64,000 nt of DNA from Bacillota bacterium (GCA_023388055.1 JAEWGW010000013.1:27967-91966); one strand, 5' to 3'; numbered from the stretch's first letter, positions 35,721 to 44,010 are shown. Notes: generated by a model from the letters alone, not told the origin. Numbers and translations: made by a program.

Positions 35721-37191
35721 GGCTTGTATTCCCGCTTTCCATAAAAGTAAAAGGGTCCTGCTCATACCACCAATCGGTGTAAGGCAGCCTGATCCGTTTG
35801 GCCAGGTTAACCGCCAGGCTGTTGTTGGTCAGAGTATCGATAATCCGGTGGCCGAAATCAATGGTCCCCTGATAGCCGAAGGCGCTGTATTCGTCGCTGA
35901 CCATAATAGTGGGAATGCCCACCTTGGTGGCCCACACCGCCTGGCCCGGATGCCTGCCGATGTAGATGTCCGGCTTCACCCTTTTCAGCAAATTGATAAC
36001 TTCATGGTTCTGCTGGTCGCTGACACTTACCGGTATATCCTTCTCGCGTTTGGACAGCTCCAGGGTGCAGGACGGGCATCCGCCATGATCATGCTTGGAA
36101 TCATAATGCCAGGAGAAGCCCCACTCCACCTCCATCCCGAAATCCTCCAGCAGCCGGATATAATTATGGGCAAAGCTGGGTCCCATTCCCACTACAACCC
36201 GTTTCCCCTTCAGCTTCTGTTCAATTTCCTCCAGCTCAAGAGCGGCAAGCGCCTTTTGCTCGGCCAAATATTCCTCTACCTTCTGCTGTTTCCCCACCAC
36301 ATTGCCCAGCTTCCGCAGCCAATCGTCAAACCCGTTGATTCCATGGGGCTGCAGAGCCGTTACATAAGGAACGCCGAACTTCTGCTCCAGTCCGTTGCCC
36401 AAATATCCGCCCAACGTGCCGCAAATACTGATGGTTGCCGCCGATTCTGACCATCGTTCAATTTGCTCAATGGAGCTGTAGGGAATCCCGAACTGAGGGA
36501 CCAAGCCCAGCCGTCCGAAAATTTCCGTCACCACCGCCCGCCCGCTGGCCGTAAAATTAATCACATTCACCACCTCGGGACGCTTCCGCTCCGGCGGCTG
36601 AATCACCCGGGTGAGAAGTGCATGGAACGCCGCATCAAAGCCGGAGGCCCAGATTTGAGATCGGAAGCCATCGCAGAACACGGGAACCACCGGAATGCCC
36701 ACCTCCGCTTCGGCATCCTTCAGCGTGGCCTCAATATCATCCCCGATAATTCCCGAGGCACAGGAGGTGGTAACGAAGATAACCTTGGGGTGAAACCGCT
36801 CATAGGCCGCATGAATCGCCTCCTTCAAGATTTTGTCCCCGCCGAATACCACCGCTTTTTCCGTCATATTGGTATTAATAATTTGGACGTTTTTCTTCTC
36901 CCAGCCCCGGATATGCTGGCCCCATTGAAAGCCCGCATTGGCTCCTGCCACATCCCCGGCGCAGCCGACAGGTCCGTGATTGACAATGGCCGCATCGATA
37001 ATGCTGGACAAGTGCCCTTGGGCGCAGCCTGAATTGCAGTTGGTGGCTTGGCTAAATCCCCGGTTGGCATTCTTCAGACAGCCGGATTGGGATTGCTCCG
37101 CCAGGTCCTTGATGCTCCCCTGATACCCTACCACCGACTTCAGCCGTTTTTCTCTTATTACAACCTGTGACCGTTTTAAGTTAATTGCCAT
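35704..37191 (-). CDS. NifD-like nitrogenase-superfamily catalytic subunit
   Basis: 495 aa, component 1 alpha-type. P-cluster cysteines present: C56 (NSGCAQGH), C77 (NHGPVGC), C144 (TTSCASGIIGDDIEA). C257 (SICGTLGGYLGNGLEQKFG) aligns with the NifD cysteine that holds the active-site cofactor. The cofactor histidine of NifD (in SGPYHGFDGF) is Gln441 here (SAFGYQGTIDFG), and the NifD GHH segment near residue 195 reads SGFDAA. An unusual HDHGGCPSC stretch (residues 367-375) could bind a metal. Start ATG at 37191 with AAGGAGG, overlapping the NifH-like stop by 16 bases. Probably a nitrogenase-like reductase with a different substrate, for example of the methylthio-alkane reductase group; dinitrogen fixation is unlikely. 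Confidence 0.88.
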   Translation of the reverse strand: MAINLKRSQVVIREKRLKSVVGYQGSIKDLAEQSQSGCLKNANRGFSQATNCNSGCAQGHLSSIIDAAIVNHGPVGCAGDVAGANAGFQWGQHIRGWEKKNVQIINTNMTEKAVVFGGDKILKEAIHAAYERFHPKVIFVTTSCASGIIGDDIEATLKDAEAEVGIPVVPVFCDGFRSQIWASGFDAAFHALLTRVIQPPERKRPEVVNVINFTASGRAVVTEIFGRLGLVPQFGIPYSSIEQIERWSESAATISICGTLGGYLGNGLEQKFGVPYVTALQPHGINGFDDWLRKLGNVVGKQQKVEEYLAEQKALAALELEEIEQKLKGKRVVVGMGPSFAHNYIRLLEDFGMEVEWGFSWHYDSKHDHGGCPSCTLELSKREKDIPVSVSDQQNHEVINLLKRVKPDIYIGRHPGQAVWATKVGIPTIMVSDEYSAFGYQGTIDFGHRIIDTLTNNSLAVNLAKRIRLPYTDWWYEQDPFTFMESGNTSHVTIG

Positions 37192-38048
37192 GTATGTGCC
37201 TCCTTCTCCTCATCCTCCACCACACCGAAATCAATCAAGAGATGCTCTAGCTCATCCATGTCGATAGGAGTAGGAATCGTCAGTTTGTCATTGTGCAGAA
37301 TCTTCTCCGCCAGCTGCCGGTATTGGCCGGTCTGGTCATGGTCCGGATTGTATTGGGTAACCGTCATCCGCCTCAGCTCGGCATGCTGCACCACATTGTG
37401 GCGGGGGACAATATGGATCATTTGGGTGTTGAGCCGCCGGGCCAGCTCCGTAATCAGCTCATCCTCCCGGTCCGTATTGCGGCTGTTGCAGATGAGCCCG
37501 CCCAGCCGCACTCCTCCGCTGTTGGCATACTTCAGAATGCCACGGGCAATATTATTGGCAGCATACATGGCCATCATCTCCCCGGAGCAGACAATATAGA
37601 TTTCCTGCGCCTTGTTCTCCCGGATAGGCATGGCAAAGCCTCCACAAACCACATCCCCGAGCACATCATAAGAGATGAAGTCCATATCATCATAGGCCCC
37701 CTGCTCCTCCAGGAAGTTAATGGAGGTGATGATGCCCCGTCCCGCACAGCCCACTCCAGGCTCCGGCCCCCCGGATTCCACGCAGCGGATGCCGCCGAAG
37801 CCGGTGACGACCACATCCTCCAGCTCCAGGTCATCAACCGTCCCCCGCTCCGCCGCCAGGTGAAGCACCGTCTGCTGGGCCTTCGTGTTCAGGATCAGCC
37901 GGGTGGAATCCGCCTTGGGATCGCAGCCTACAATCATGATTTTCTGGCCGAAGGCAGTGGCAAGCTGGGCCAGCGTATTCTGCGACGTGGTGGATTTTCC
38001 GATGCCGCCTTTTCCGTAAAATGCGATTTGCCTCAGTTTTTTGGTCAT
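37176..38048 (-). CDS. NifH-like nitrogenase iron protein
   Basis: ATP-dependent electron donor with a [4Fe-4S] cluster bridging a homodimer. 290 aa. P-loop YGKGGIGKSTTSQN, switch I CDPKADSTRLIL, cluster cysteines C101 (GVGCAGRG) and C135 (GDVVCGGFAMPIRENKAQEI). The segment around C135 reads as in genuine NifH, and Arg104 stands at the place of the ADP-ribosylated Arg of NifH. Divergence grows toward the C-terminus (HTWQLT). Upstream of the D- and K-like genes in the classic H-D-K order. AAGGGAG precedes the ATG. Confidence 0.95.
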   Translation of the reverse strand: MTKKLRQIAFYGKGGIGKSTTSQNTLAQLATAFGQKIMIVGCDPKADSTRLILNTKAQQTVLHLAAERGTVDDLELEDVVVTGFGGIRCVESGGPEPGVGCAGRGIITSINFLEEQGAYDDMDFISYDVLGDVVCGGFAMPIRENKAQEIYIVCSGEMMAMYAANNIARGILKYANSGGVRLGGLICNSRNTDREDELITELARRLNTQMIHIVPRHNVVQHAELRRMTVTQYNPDHDQTGQYRQLAEKILHNDKLTIPTPIDMDELEHLLIDFGVVEDEEKEAHTWQLT

Positions 38049-38075
38049 GACAATCTCCCTTACTTAGCTGTATGT

Positions 38076-39164
38076 TTAGTCCACCTTATCAAAATCCGTT
38101 ACGATCAAATCAGATGCCTTCAGTTGATTCTTCTTCAATGCCCCCGACACCACCAGATCGTCGATCCACGGCTGGATCAGCTTATCCTGAAAACCCTTGC
38201 CGGTGTAATAATAGTGAACGGCATTCACGGGTTGGCCGATATAATCGGCAGTGAGTTGGATCGCTTCCTCTTCATGTTTCGTATCGACAATCCAGGATTG
38301 GGCTTTTTTCACGGCTCTTACGAAGCCTTGGACAGCCTCCGGATTTTCCTTAATGAATTTTTCGGTGAAATAATAGAAGGTTGTGCCCGCTGCTTCGCCC
38401 AGGCCGGTATCCGCCGTATCGAAGATTTCAACCAGGCCGGAATCCTTGGCCAGCTTGTAGAACGGGGGATGCACACCCACAATATCGATATTGCCCTGTT
38501 GATTGGCCTGCAAGGCTGCAGTATCACTGTCGAAGGCAACGAATTTGATTAGGTTCCGGTTAAAGCCCAGATGGTCAAACGCATGGGTAGCGATGAAGGT
38601 CGTGCAGCTGGGAACGGTGCCGTTGATGGTGATTTTCTCCCCCTTTTTCTTCTGCACCAGCTCCTCCAGAGACTTCACCCCCAGCTTGGGGCTGACATAA
38701 TACTTCATGTGATGGTACTTGTCATCCACACCCTCCACAGGCTCCGAACCGCCGATAGTGACCCCCTTGATCTTCGCCCCTCCTGCAATGAAGGTGGCAA
38801 TCTGGTTGACATGTGCCGTGGATACGTTATTGGTGCCGTTTAGGATGGAGGGCAGCACCTGGGCTGTGGTTAGCTCTCCGGTATATTCCACATTAATCCC
38901 TTCCTCGGCGAAAAAGCCCTTTTTCTCAGCGATCACCCATGGGGTGGAGGAGCAGTTTTTCTTGGTATCCGTTTTGATGGTATAAACCGGCTTGCCGGAT
39001 TTGGCCGGGTCGAAGCTGGCATTTTTCAGGTCCTTGAAGCCGGCAGCCCCCTCAATATCAATTCCTTTTTTGGTCTTTCCAAAATAACTCCCTGTCCCGA
39101 TGCCGACACCAATCACCGCCACCACCGACAGTATCACCGCTTGTTTTTTTCCTAATCTCGCCAT
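38076..39164 (-). CDS. SsuA/NMT1-like periplasmic-type binding protein of the nif-like operon
   Basis: 362 aa from the ATG at 39164 (AGAGGTG upstream). One N-terminal hydrophobic segment (about residues 9-27) after Lys residues; no lipobox cysteine, so it looks membrane-anchored or secreted, unlike most Gram-positive binding proteins. The body matches the aliphatic-sulfonate/nitrate/thiamine-precursor class: TPWVIAEKKGFFAEEGINVE, ILNGTNNVSTAHVNQIATF. First gene of the operon, 28 bases ahead of the nifH-like gene. Transporter permease and ATPase genes are not in the cluster. Inferred role: capture of the substrate, perhaps a sulfur compound, for the reductase. Confidence 0.85.
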   Translation of the reverse strand: MARLGKKQAVILSVVAVIGVGIGTGSYFGKTKKGIDIEGAAGFKDLKNASFDPAKSGKPVYTIKTDTKKNCSSTPWVIAEKKGFFAEEGINVEYTGELTTAQVLPSILNGTNNVSTAHVNQIATFIAGGAKIKGVTIGGSEPVEGVDDKYHHMKYYVSPKLGVKSLEELVQKKKGEKITINGTVPSCTTFIATHAFDHLGFNRNLIKFVAFDSDTAALQANQQGNIDIVGVHPPFYKLAKDSGLVEIFDTADTGLGEAAGTTFYYFTEKFIKENPEAVQGFVRAVKKAQSWIVDTKHEEEAIQLTADYIGQPVNAVHYYYTGKGFQDKLIQPWIDDLVVSGALKKNQLKASDLIVTDFDKVD

Positions 39165-39274
39165 CTCCGCTTCACCTCTCAAATCATTCTTTTTAAGTTA
39201 AATTATTACATTATAACGCGTATGATTTTCCCTCCGCTGCCCTCCTCTCCGGCGGTTCTAGATTGCTATAAATG

Positions 39275-39318
39275 AAAAAGAGACTAATCCGTCTTCCACA
39301 GGGAAGGGGAATAGTCTC
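39275..39318 (-). terminator. Intrinsic terminator inside the leader of the nif-like operon
   Basis: Minus strand: GAGACTATTCCCCTTCC, loop, GGAAGACGGATTAGTCTC, then TTTTT. It lies between the apparent promoter (39403-39375) and the first gene (39164), so it could be an attenuator. No known riboswitch or T-box core was recognised in the roughly 50 nt before it; CCAG-TTAG-CTGG just upstream forms a small hairpin that could compete. Confidence 0.75.
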
Positions 39319-39374
39319 CAGCTAACTGGTCAACTTATTTTATTCCGATTATTTTGATGTGTTTTATGTATATT

Positions 39375-39403
39375 AGCTTAGCCTACGGAAATAGGTTTGT
39401 CAA
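39375..39403 (-). promoter_or_regulatory. Candidate promoter of the SBP-nifHDK-like operon
   Basis: Minus strand: TTGACA (39403-39398), 17-base spacer, TAAGCT (39380-39375). Perfect -35, weaker -10. Predicted start near 39368. Confidence 0.65.
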
Positions 39404-39518
39404 CGCTCGAAACAAGCCCGAACCCATCATTTCAATAATTTGTAACTTTTTCCTGAACCTATGGTCAGAAGGTTGTCGCATCCCCGATAACGTCGGATGG
39501 CCGAGGATGATCAGACCT

Positions 39519-39752
39519 AGTTACGTACTGAGCAGACGTTGTTACGGATCGAGCACACCTCGTTTACGGACTGAGCAGACGTTATTTCATGTAAAATGCC
39601 ACTTTTGTTGATTTCGCGGACACACGATACGCTATTTCCTCTATATTCCAGCCGAATGGGCTCATTTCCGGCAAATAACGGCTTCTCGGTCCGCTCAGCT
39701 GCTAAAACACCGTTTTTCCGTCAAATAGCGTCTCCTGAGTCCGTTCGGACGG
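39519..39752. repeat. Palindromic repeat locus 3 (three forward, two inverted units)
   Basis: Tandem forward units around TTACGKACTGAGCAGACGTT at about 39519-39588 (the middle one decayed), then inverted units around AAATAACGGCTTCTCGGTCC (about 39674) and AAATAGCGTCTCCTGAGTCC (about 39723). The unit resembles, but is not identical to, that of the loci at 14 and 34 kb. No gene is visible from 39404 to 39835. Confidence 0.75.
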
Positions 39753-39835
39753 CAACCCGCTGCAACCCGCCGTCCATATTCGCAGCCCGACCACATCTGC
39801 AGGGAGCAAGGTAAAACCACCCACATTGACGGAGC

Positions 39836-39863
39836 AAAAAAACCGCCCCCATTAGGGGGCGGC
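39836..39863 (-). terminator. Terminator after trxB
   Basis: Minus strand: CCGCCCCC, loop TAAT, GGGGGCGG then seven T. Confidence 0.93.
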
Positions 39864-39889
39864 TCAGATAAACATGCTTCAGCATGCTC

Positions 39890-40837
39890 TTACAAGCTTT
39901 GGCTCCAGTCATGCACCATGCTGCCTTCCAGGAACTTCTCACAATCCAGGGCGGCCATACAGCCGCTGCCTGCGGCGGTGATGGCCTGGCGATAGCGGTG
40001 GTCCTGCACATCACCGCAGGCGAATACGCCGGGGATGTTGGTTTCGGTGGTGCCCGGCTTCACCTTGATGTAGCCGGTTTCGTCGGTTTCGATTTGGCCA
40101 CCCAGGAATCCGGTGTTGGGAGTATGCCCGATGGCAACGAAGATGCCGTCGGTCTCGATAACCTCCTCCTGCCCGGTGGCATTGTTCTTGACCTTGAGTC
40201 CTGTAACGCCCTTGTCGCCGGCCAGTACCTCCAGCGGCGTGTTGTTCAGGCCCCAGCTAACCTTGGGATTCTCGCGGGCGCGATCCTGCATAATCTTGGA
40301 GGCCCGCAGCTCATCGCGGCGGTGAACCAGCTTCACTTCCGTAGCGAAGCGGGTCAGGAAGTTCGCCTCCTCCATGGCGGAGTCACCCCCGCCCACTACG
40401 ATAATCTTCTTCCCGCGGAAGAAGAAGCCGTCACAGGTGGCGCAGGTGCTGACGCCGCGGCCCACATTTTCACGTTCTCCGGTGATGCCCAGATACTTGG
40501 CAGAGGCGCCGGTGGAGATAATCACCGATTCGGCCTCCAAGGTTTCGCCGCCCTCCATCACAACCTTAAACGGACGGGAGCCAAACTCCACCTCCTTGAC
40601 CCAGCCGCTTTTGAAGGTGGCGCCGAAGCGCTGCGCCTGCTTGCGCATATTGTCCATCAGCTCCGGACCCATGATCCCCTCCGGAAAACCGGGGAAATTC
40701 TCGATTTCGGTGGTGGTGGTCAGCTGTCCGCCCGGCTCCGGTCCTTCAATCACCAGCGGATTCAAATTGGCCCGGGCCAGGTAAATGGCCGCCGTAAGGC
40801 CCGAAGGGCCGGTTCCGATAATGATGCTTTTGTACAT
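39890..40837 (-). CDS. trxB: Thioredoxin reductase
   Basis: NADPH-dependent flavoenzyme keeping thioredoxin reduced. 315 aa. FAD loop IIGTGPSGLTAAIYLARA, redox-active CATC in CATCDGFFFRGK, NADPH loop VVGGGDSAMEEANFL, C-terminal GVFACGDVQDHRYRQAITAAG. GGGAGG upstream of the ATG. Downstream of the TPR gene as in B. subtilis (yvcD-trxB). Confidence 0.97.
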   Translation of the reverse strand: MYKSIIIGTGPSGLTAAIYLARANLNPLVIEGPEPGGQLTTTTEIENFPGFPEGIMGPELMDNMRKQAQRFGATFKSGWVKEVEFGSRPFKVVMEGGETLEAESVIISTGASAKYLGITGERENVGRGVSTCATCDGFFFRGKKIIVVGGGDSAMEEANFLTRFATEVKLVHRRDELRASKIMQDRARENPKVSWGLNNTPLEVLAGDKGVTGLKVKNNATGQEEVIETDGIFVAIGHTPNTGFLGGQIETDETGYIKVKPGTTETNIPGVFACGDVQDHRYRQAITAAGSGCMAALDCEKFLEGSMVHDWSQSL

Positions 40838-40902
40838 TGCAGGTTCATCCTCCCTAAGGGTTTTGCGTAAGGCAAAACCGGCATCGTAAGCATTTACTTC
40901 CT

Positions 40903-42696
40903 TTATGGTTCCTCTGTCGTTGCTGCAGCTCCCGTACTCCCGTCAGACCGGGTTCCTTCATAGATAGCCTTCATCTTCTGACGGAGGCCGCAGGCATCGT
41001 CAATATGCTTCACACAGGTGCGTGCTGAGCTGATCGAGATCTGGTAGCGGGCCGCAATTTCCTCATAGGTCACAGACCGGCGGTGCATCTTGGCCGTGAG
41101 ATATTCCAGTGCTGCCGCCCAGCTTTCCGGCTTCGTCATACGCGGTTTGGCCGGGGACACTCGGGATAAGTATTCCACCCAGAGCGTTTCCAAGTCATGC
41201 TGCTGCACCAGATCATACCGTTTGTTCATGCTGGAGAAGGCCAGATCCAGGACCACGCTCCATTCTGCTTCCCAACCGGGAAGGGCGGGGGCGTAGGGCT
41301 GGGCGGGCTGCTCGGCAAGCTCTCCCTCCAGCATGACCGTATACGGCCCGGACACCTTCATCATCCGCAGCACAAACATGGCGACGCGCTTCAGGTAGTC
41401 ATTTTCCATCGGGTCCAGAAGGAATTCACTCAGCGCTTCCTTGACCTCAAGGTCCGCAATCAAGCCGAAGGCCTGGATCACCTGGAGCTTGGTCTCCATA
41501 TCCCCGTGGCGGAGCGCCCAGAAGAAGGAGGACCGGACCAGCGGGTCCTTGCGGATGGTTTCCGGCAGAAGCTCACCCTCCTCCTTCTCCATGGAGCGGA
41601 ACTGCTCCTCGAAGGGCAGGTGGTAATGGTAGCTCAAGAAGGGACGGGTCAGGCCTTGGCCCTCGGGAGCATCGCGCCGTTCCATCATCGTCAGATAGAA
41701 GGGCGGAATCTTGGAGGCCGGGTCCAGCCGCGCCGCTTGCTGCCAGTGCCGCTCAGCCTCCGCATACCGGCCTGTATTGACGCAGGCCACCGCGATGTAA
41801 TGGAACAGTGAAGGGTCCTCCTGAGCGCTGCACATGCCGCTTTTGGTCAGACGGCGGAACAGCTGATAGGCAGCCTCATGCTCGCCGAGGATCCCCATGG
41901 TGGTAGCCAGCTTAAACACATGCTCCTGGTGGTAGGGACAGGTTTTGCGCAGCAAGGCCGCCAACCGCTCCAGCCGCTCCCGGTCACCCAGGTTCTGATA
42001 GAAGATGGCCAGATTGCACAGCGCGTGCAGATTGCCCTCCTCCTGGTCCAGGACCTGGCTGATGGTCTCCATAGCCTTGGTGAAGTGCCCCATATAATAA
42101 TATGCCAAAGCCAAATTATTCTTGGCCGCCAGAAATTCGGGATATTTCTTGATGACCCGCTTCAAGAGCTTCACCGCTTCACCGAATTGTCCCTGCTCCA
42201 GCAGACTGCGGGCCTTATCATGCTCAAACAGCCCCTCGCGGCTTTTAATAAAAGCCGGCTCCGAGGGACGCTCCAGCTCGTAGCTCAGGTATTCCATCAT
42301 TTCCTCGGATTCCTGGACGAACTGGCCCTCCTCATCATTCTCCAGGTAGTGAATAATGGCCTTTTCCGCCGCCTCGAAATCCTCCATATTGGCAAAATTA
42401 TTCGCCATATAGAAGTAGCATTCCGTCATGGTCGGGTCAACCTCATCCACAATGCGCTGCAGAATCTGATTGGATTCGCTATATTTCCCAATCTCGGACA
42501 AGATGCCCGCCAGATTGCAGTGATTCACAGGATTCTCCGGCTCATAATCAACCGCCCGCCGGAAATACTTGATCGCCTTATCGTATCGGTAACGGTCCAA
42601 GGAACGGACCGCTCTTTCGAAAAAGAACGTGGCATCCATATGCAGTGGGATGATTTTCTGGTTTCCTGGAGCCGCCACACACTTTTTCTTGCCCAT
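40903..42696 (-). CDS. TPR-repeat protein with C-terminal helix-turn-helix-like segment (YvcD-like)
   Basis: 597 aa from the ATG at 42696, which has GGAGGTG; the longer upstream frame lacks support. At least six TPR units (e.g. DKAIKYFRRAVDYEPENPVN, NLALAYYYMGHFTKAMETIS) occupy roughly residues 15-330. A helical region follows, and the last 60 residues carry TYEEIAARYQISISSARTCV, which looks like a helix-turn-helix. N-terminus MGKKKCVAAPG has no signal peptide. Conserved neighbour of trxB; function not known, perhaps a regulatory scaffold. Confidence 0.85.
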   Translation of the reverse strand: MGKKKCVAAPGNQKIIPLHMDATFFFERAVRSLDRYRYDKAIKYFRRAVDYEPENPVNHCNLAGILSEIGKYSESNQILQRIVDEVDPTMTECYFYMANNFANMEDFEAAEKAIIHYLENDEEGQFVQESEEMMEYLSYELERPSEPAFIKSREGLFEHDKARSLLEQGQFGEAVKLLKRVIKKYPEFLAAKNNLALAYYYMGHFTKAMETISQVLDQEEGNLHALCNLAIFYQNLGDRERLERLAALLRKTCPYHQEHVFKLATTMGILGEHEAAYQLFRRLTKSGMCSAQEDPSLFHYIAVACVNTGRYAEAERHWQQAARLDPASKIPPFYLTMMERRDAPEGQGLTRPFLSYHYHLPFEEQFRSMEKEEGELLPETIRKDPLVRSSFFWALRHGDMETKLQVIQAFGLIADLEVKEALSEFLLDPMENDYLKRVAMFVLRMMKVSGPYTVMLEGELAEQPAQPYAPALPGWEAEWSVVLDLAFSSMNKRYDLVQQHDLETLWVEYLSRVSPAKPRMTKPESWAAALEYLTAKMHRRSVTYEEIAARYQISISSARTCVKHIDDACGLRQKMKAIYEGTRSDGSTGAAATTEEP

Positions 42697-42843
42697 TATA
42701 AGGCACCTCCGGATCTCGCAGTTCAATACGGGACTTATGCCCGTTAAAATCAAGTATAGCCAAGTGCCATTTGGAAGTAAAGGCGAGTCTGCACAGGAGG
42801 TTTCAGGAAAATCCCTTCCAGATCCCCCCAGAATCCGGAAGCC

Positions 42844-42885
42844 CAAAAAAAAGCGCCCCGGCTTAAAACCGCCGAAGGACGCTTT
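42844..42885 (-). terminator. Terminator after the PRPP synthetase-like gene
   Basis: Minus strand: AAAGCGTCC...CGGC, loop, GCCGGGGCGCTT then a T-run of eight. Confidence 0.85.
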
Positions 42886-42899
42886 GCTGATTTAACCCT

Positions 42900-43850
42900 C
42901 TAGACCCCGCCATATTTGAAAAGAGAGCTGATGGAGCCCCCGCTGGTATTAATGCGGATGGCATTGGAGAGCAGCCCTGCTACAGAGAGCACGTGAAAGC
43001 GGGAGGAATGCTCCTCGGGAATGGCAATGGAGTCGGTAATGACAACCTCCATAATATTCGGGTGATCCAGACGCTCCAGAGCCGGCGGTGAAAATACAGG
43101 ATGGGTGGCGCAGATCAGCACGTCGTTGGCTCCCCGCTCCTTCAGCCCTTCCACCACGTTGACAATGGTTGTCCCCGTATCGATCAAGTCCTCAATAATT
43201 ATGGGGGTGCGGCCCTCCACCTCACCGATGACGTGGGTAATCACCGATTGGTTATGCTCGGGGCGTTTTTTGATCATAATGGCAAACGGGGCATTCAGTA
43301 TATTCGCCAGATTCTCCGCTGTCGTAGCCCGTCCCGCATCAGGGGACACCACGATGGGATTCACAATGTTTTTCTTGCGGATGTAGTCGCTGATCAGATC
43401 CAAAGCCGTCAGATGATCCACCGGAATGTTGAAGAAGCCTTGGATGGCGGGCGCGTGGAGATCGATGGTAATGACTCTGTCGGCTCCCGCCGTAGTCAGT
43501 ACATCCGCCAGCATTTTGGCCGAAATCGGCTCCCGCGGTGCTGCCTTGCGTTCCTGTCTGGAGTAACCATAGTACGGAATGACCAGGTTGATTGTCCTTG
43601 CCGAAGCACGTTTGGCAGCATCCATCATAACCAGAAGCTCGACAAAGTGTTCGTTGATGGGCCGGGAAAAGGTTTGGACCAGGTACACATCGCAGTTGCG
43701 GATGGTTTCCTCGTACAAGCAATAATGCTCCCCGCTTTTGAAGCGGGACAGCTTGACCCGTCCGAGCGGACGACCCAGCTCTCCGCAGATCTTCGCCGCC
43801 AATTGCGGATTCGAAGAACCGGAGAAAATTTTCACGTTTTCGGAAATCAT
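42900..43850 (-). CDS. Ribose-phosphate pyrophosphokinase paralogue, divergent
   Basis: 316 aa over the full PRPP synthetase fold. Conserved: IVIPYYGYSRQERKA (PPi/ATP region), DLHAPAIQGFF, KKRPEHN (flexible loop Lys/Arg). Divergent: the usual SPDHGGVTRARKLA is SPDAGRATTAENLA, DDIIDTAGT is EDLIDTGTT, and RFSDGE is RFKSGE. It may still make PRPP, but the altered ribose-5-phosphate loop makes loss of regulation or changed substrate possible. The housekeeping prs normally sits by glmU, so this is probably a second copy. It lies between the TPR gene and a glycosidase pair, outside the usual backbone order. Monocistronic with a terminator. Confidence 0.85.
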   Translation of the reverse strand: MISENVKIFSGSSNPQLAAKICGELGRPLGRVKLSRFKSGEHYCLYEETIRNCDVYLVQTFSRPINEHFVELLVMMDAAKRASARTINLVIPYYGYSRQERKAAPREPISAKMLADVLTTAGADRVITIDLHAPAIQGFFNIPVDHLTALDLISDYIRKKNIVNPIVVSPDAGRATTAENLANILNAPFAIMIKKRPEHNQSVITHVIGEVEGRTPIIIEDLIDTGTTIVNVVEGLKERGANDVLICATHPVFSPPALERLDHPNIMEVVITDSIAIPEEHSSRFHVLSVAGLLSNAIRINTSGGSISSLFKYGGV

Positions 43851-44010
43851 GGTTACCCTCCTGAGCTTTTTTGCCGATGCGGCATGAACCTTCCGGGTGG
43901 AACGGCACTTCTATTATACATCCTTGAGAACGCTTTTGTTAGTCTCAATAATGAACGTTTCCAATGCCCTTCCCTAACACAGCGGCTAAAAGACCGGTAA
44001 AGAATATATA

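Noticed and set aside
34407..37191. Tetrapyrrole reductase (BchNB/ChlNB, BchYZ or CfbD)
   Set aside because: Those lack the full two-subunit P-cluster cysteine set and the cofactor cysteine seen here, and no tetrapyrrole genes are nearby.
34407..38048. Genuine nitrogen-fixing nitrogenase
   Set aside because: The cofactor histidine is replaced by glutamine, residues around NifD 191-195 differ, NifK lacks its N-terminal extension, and no nifB/E/N/V are present in the window. Not formally excluded.
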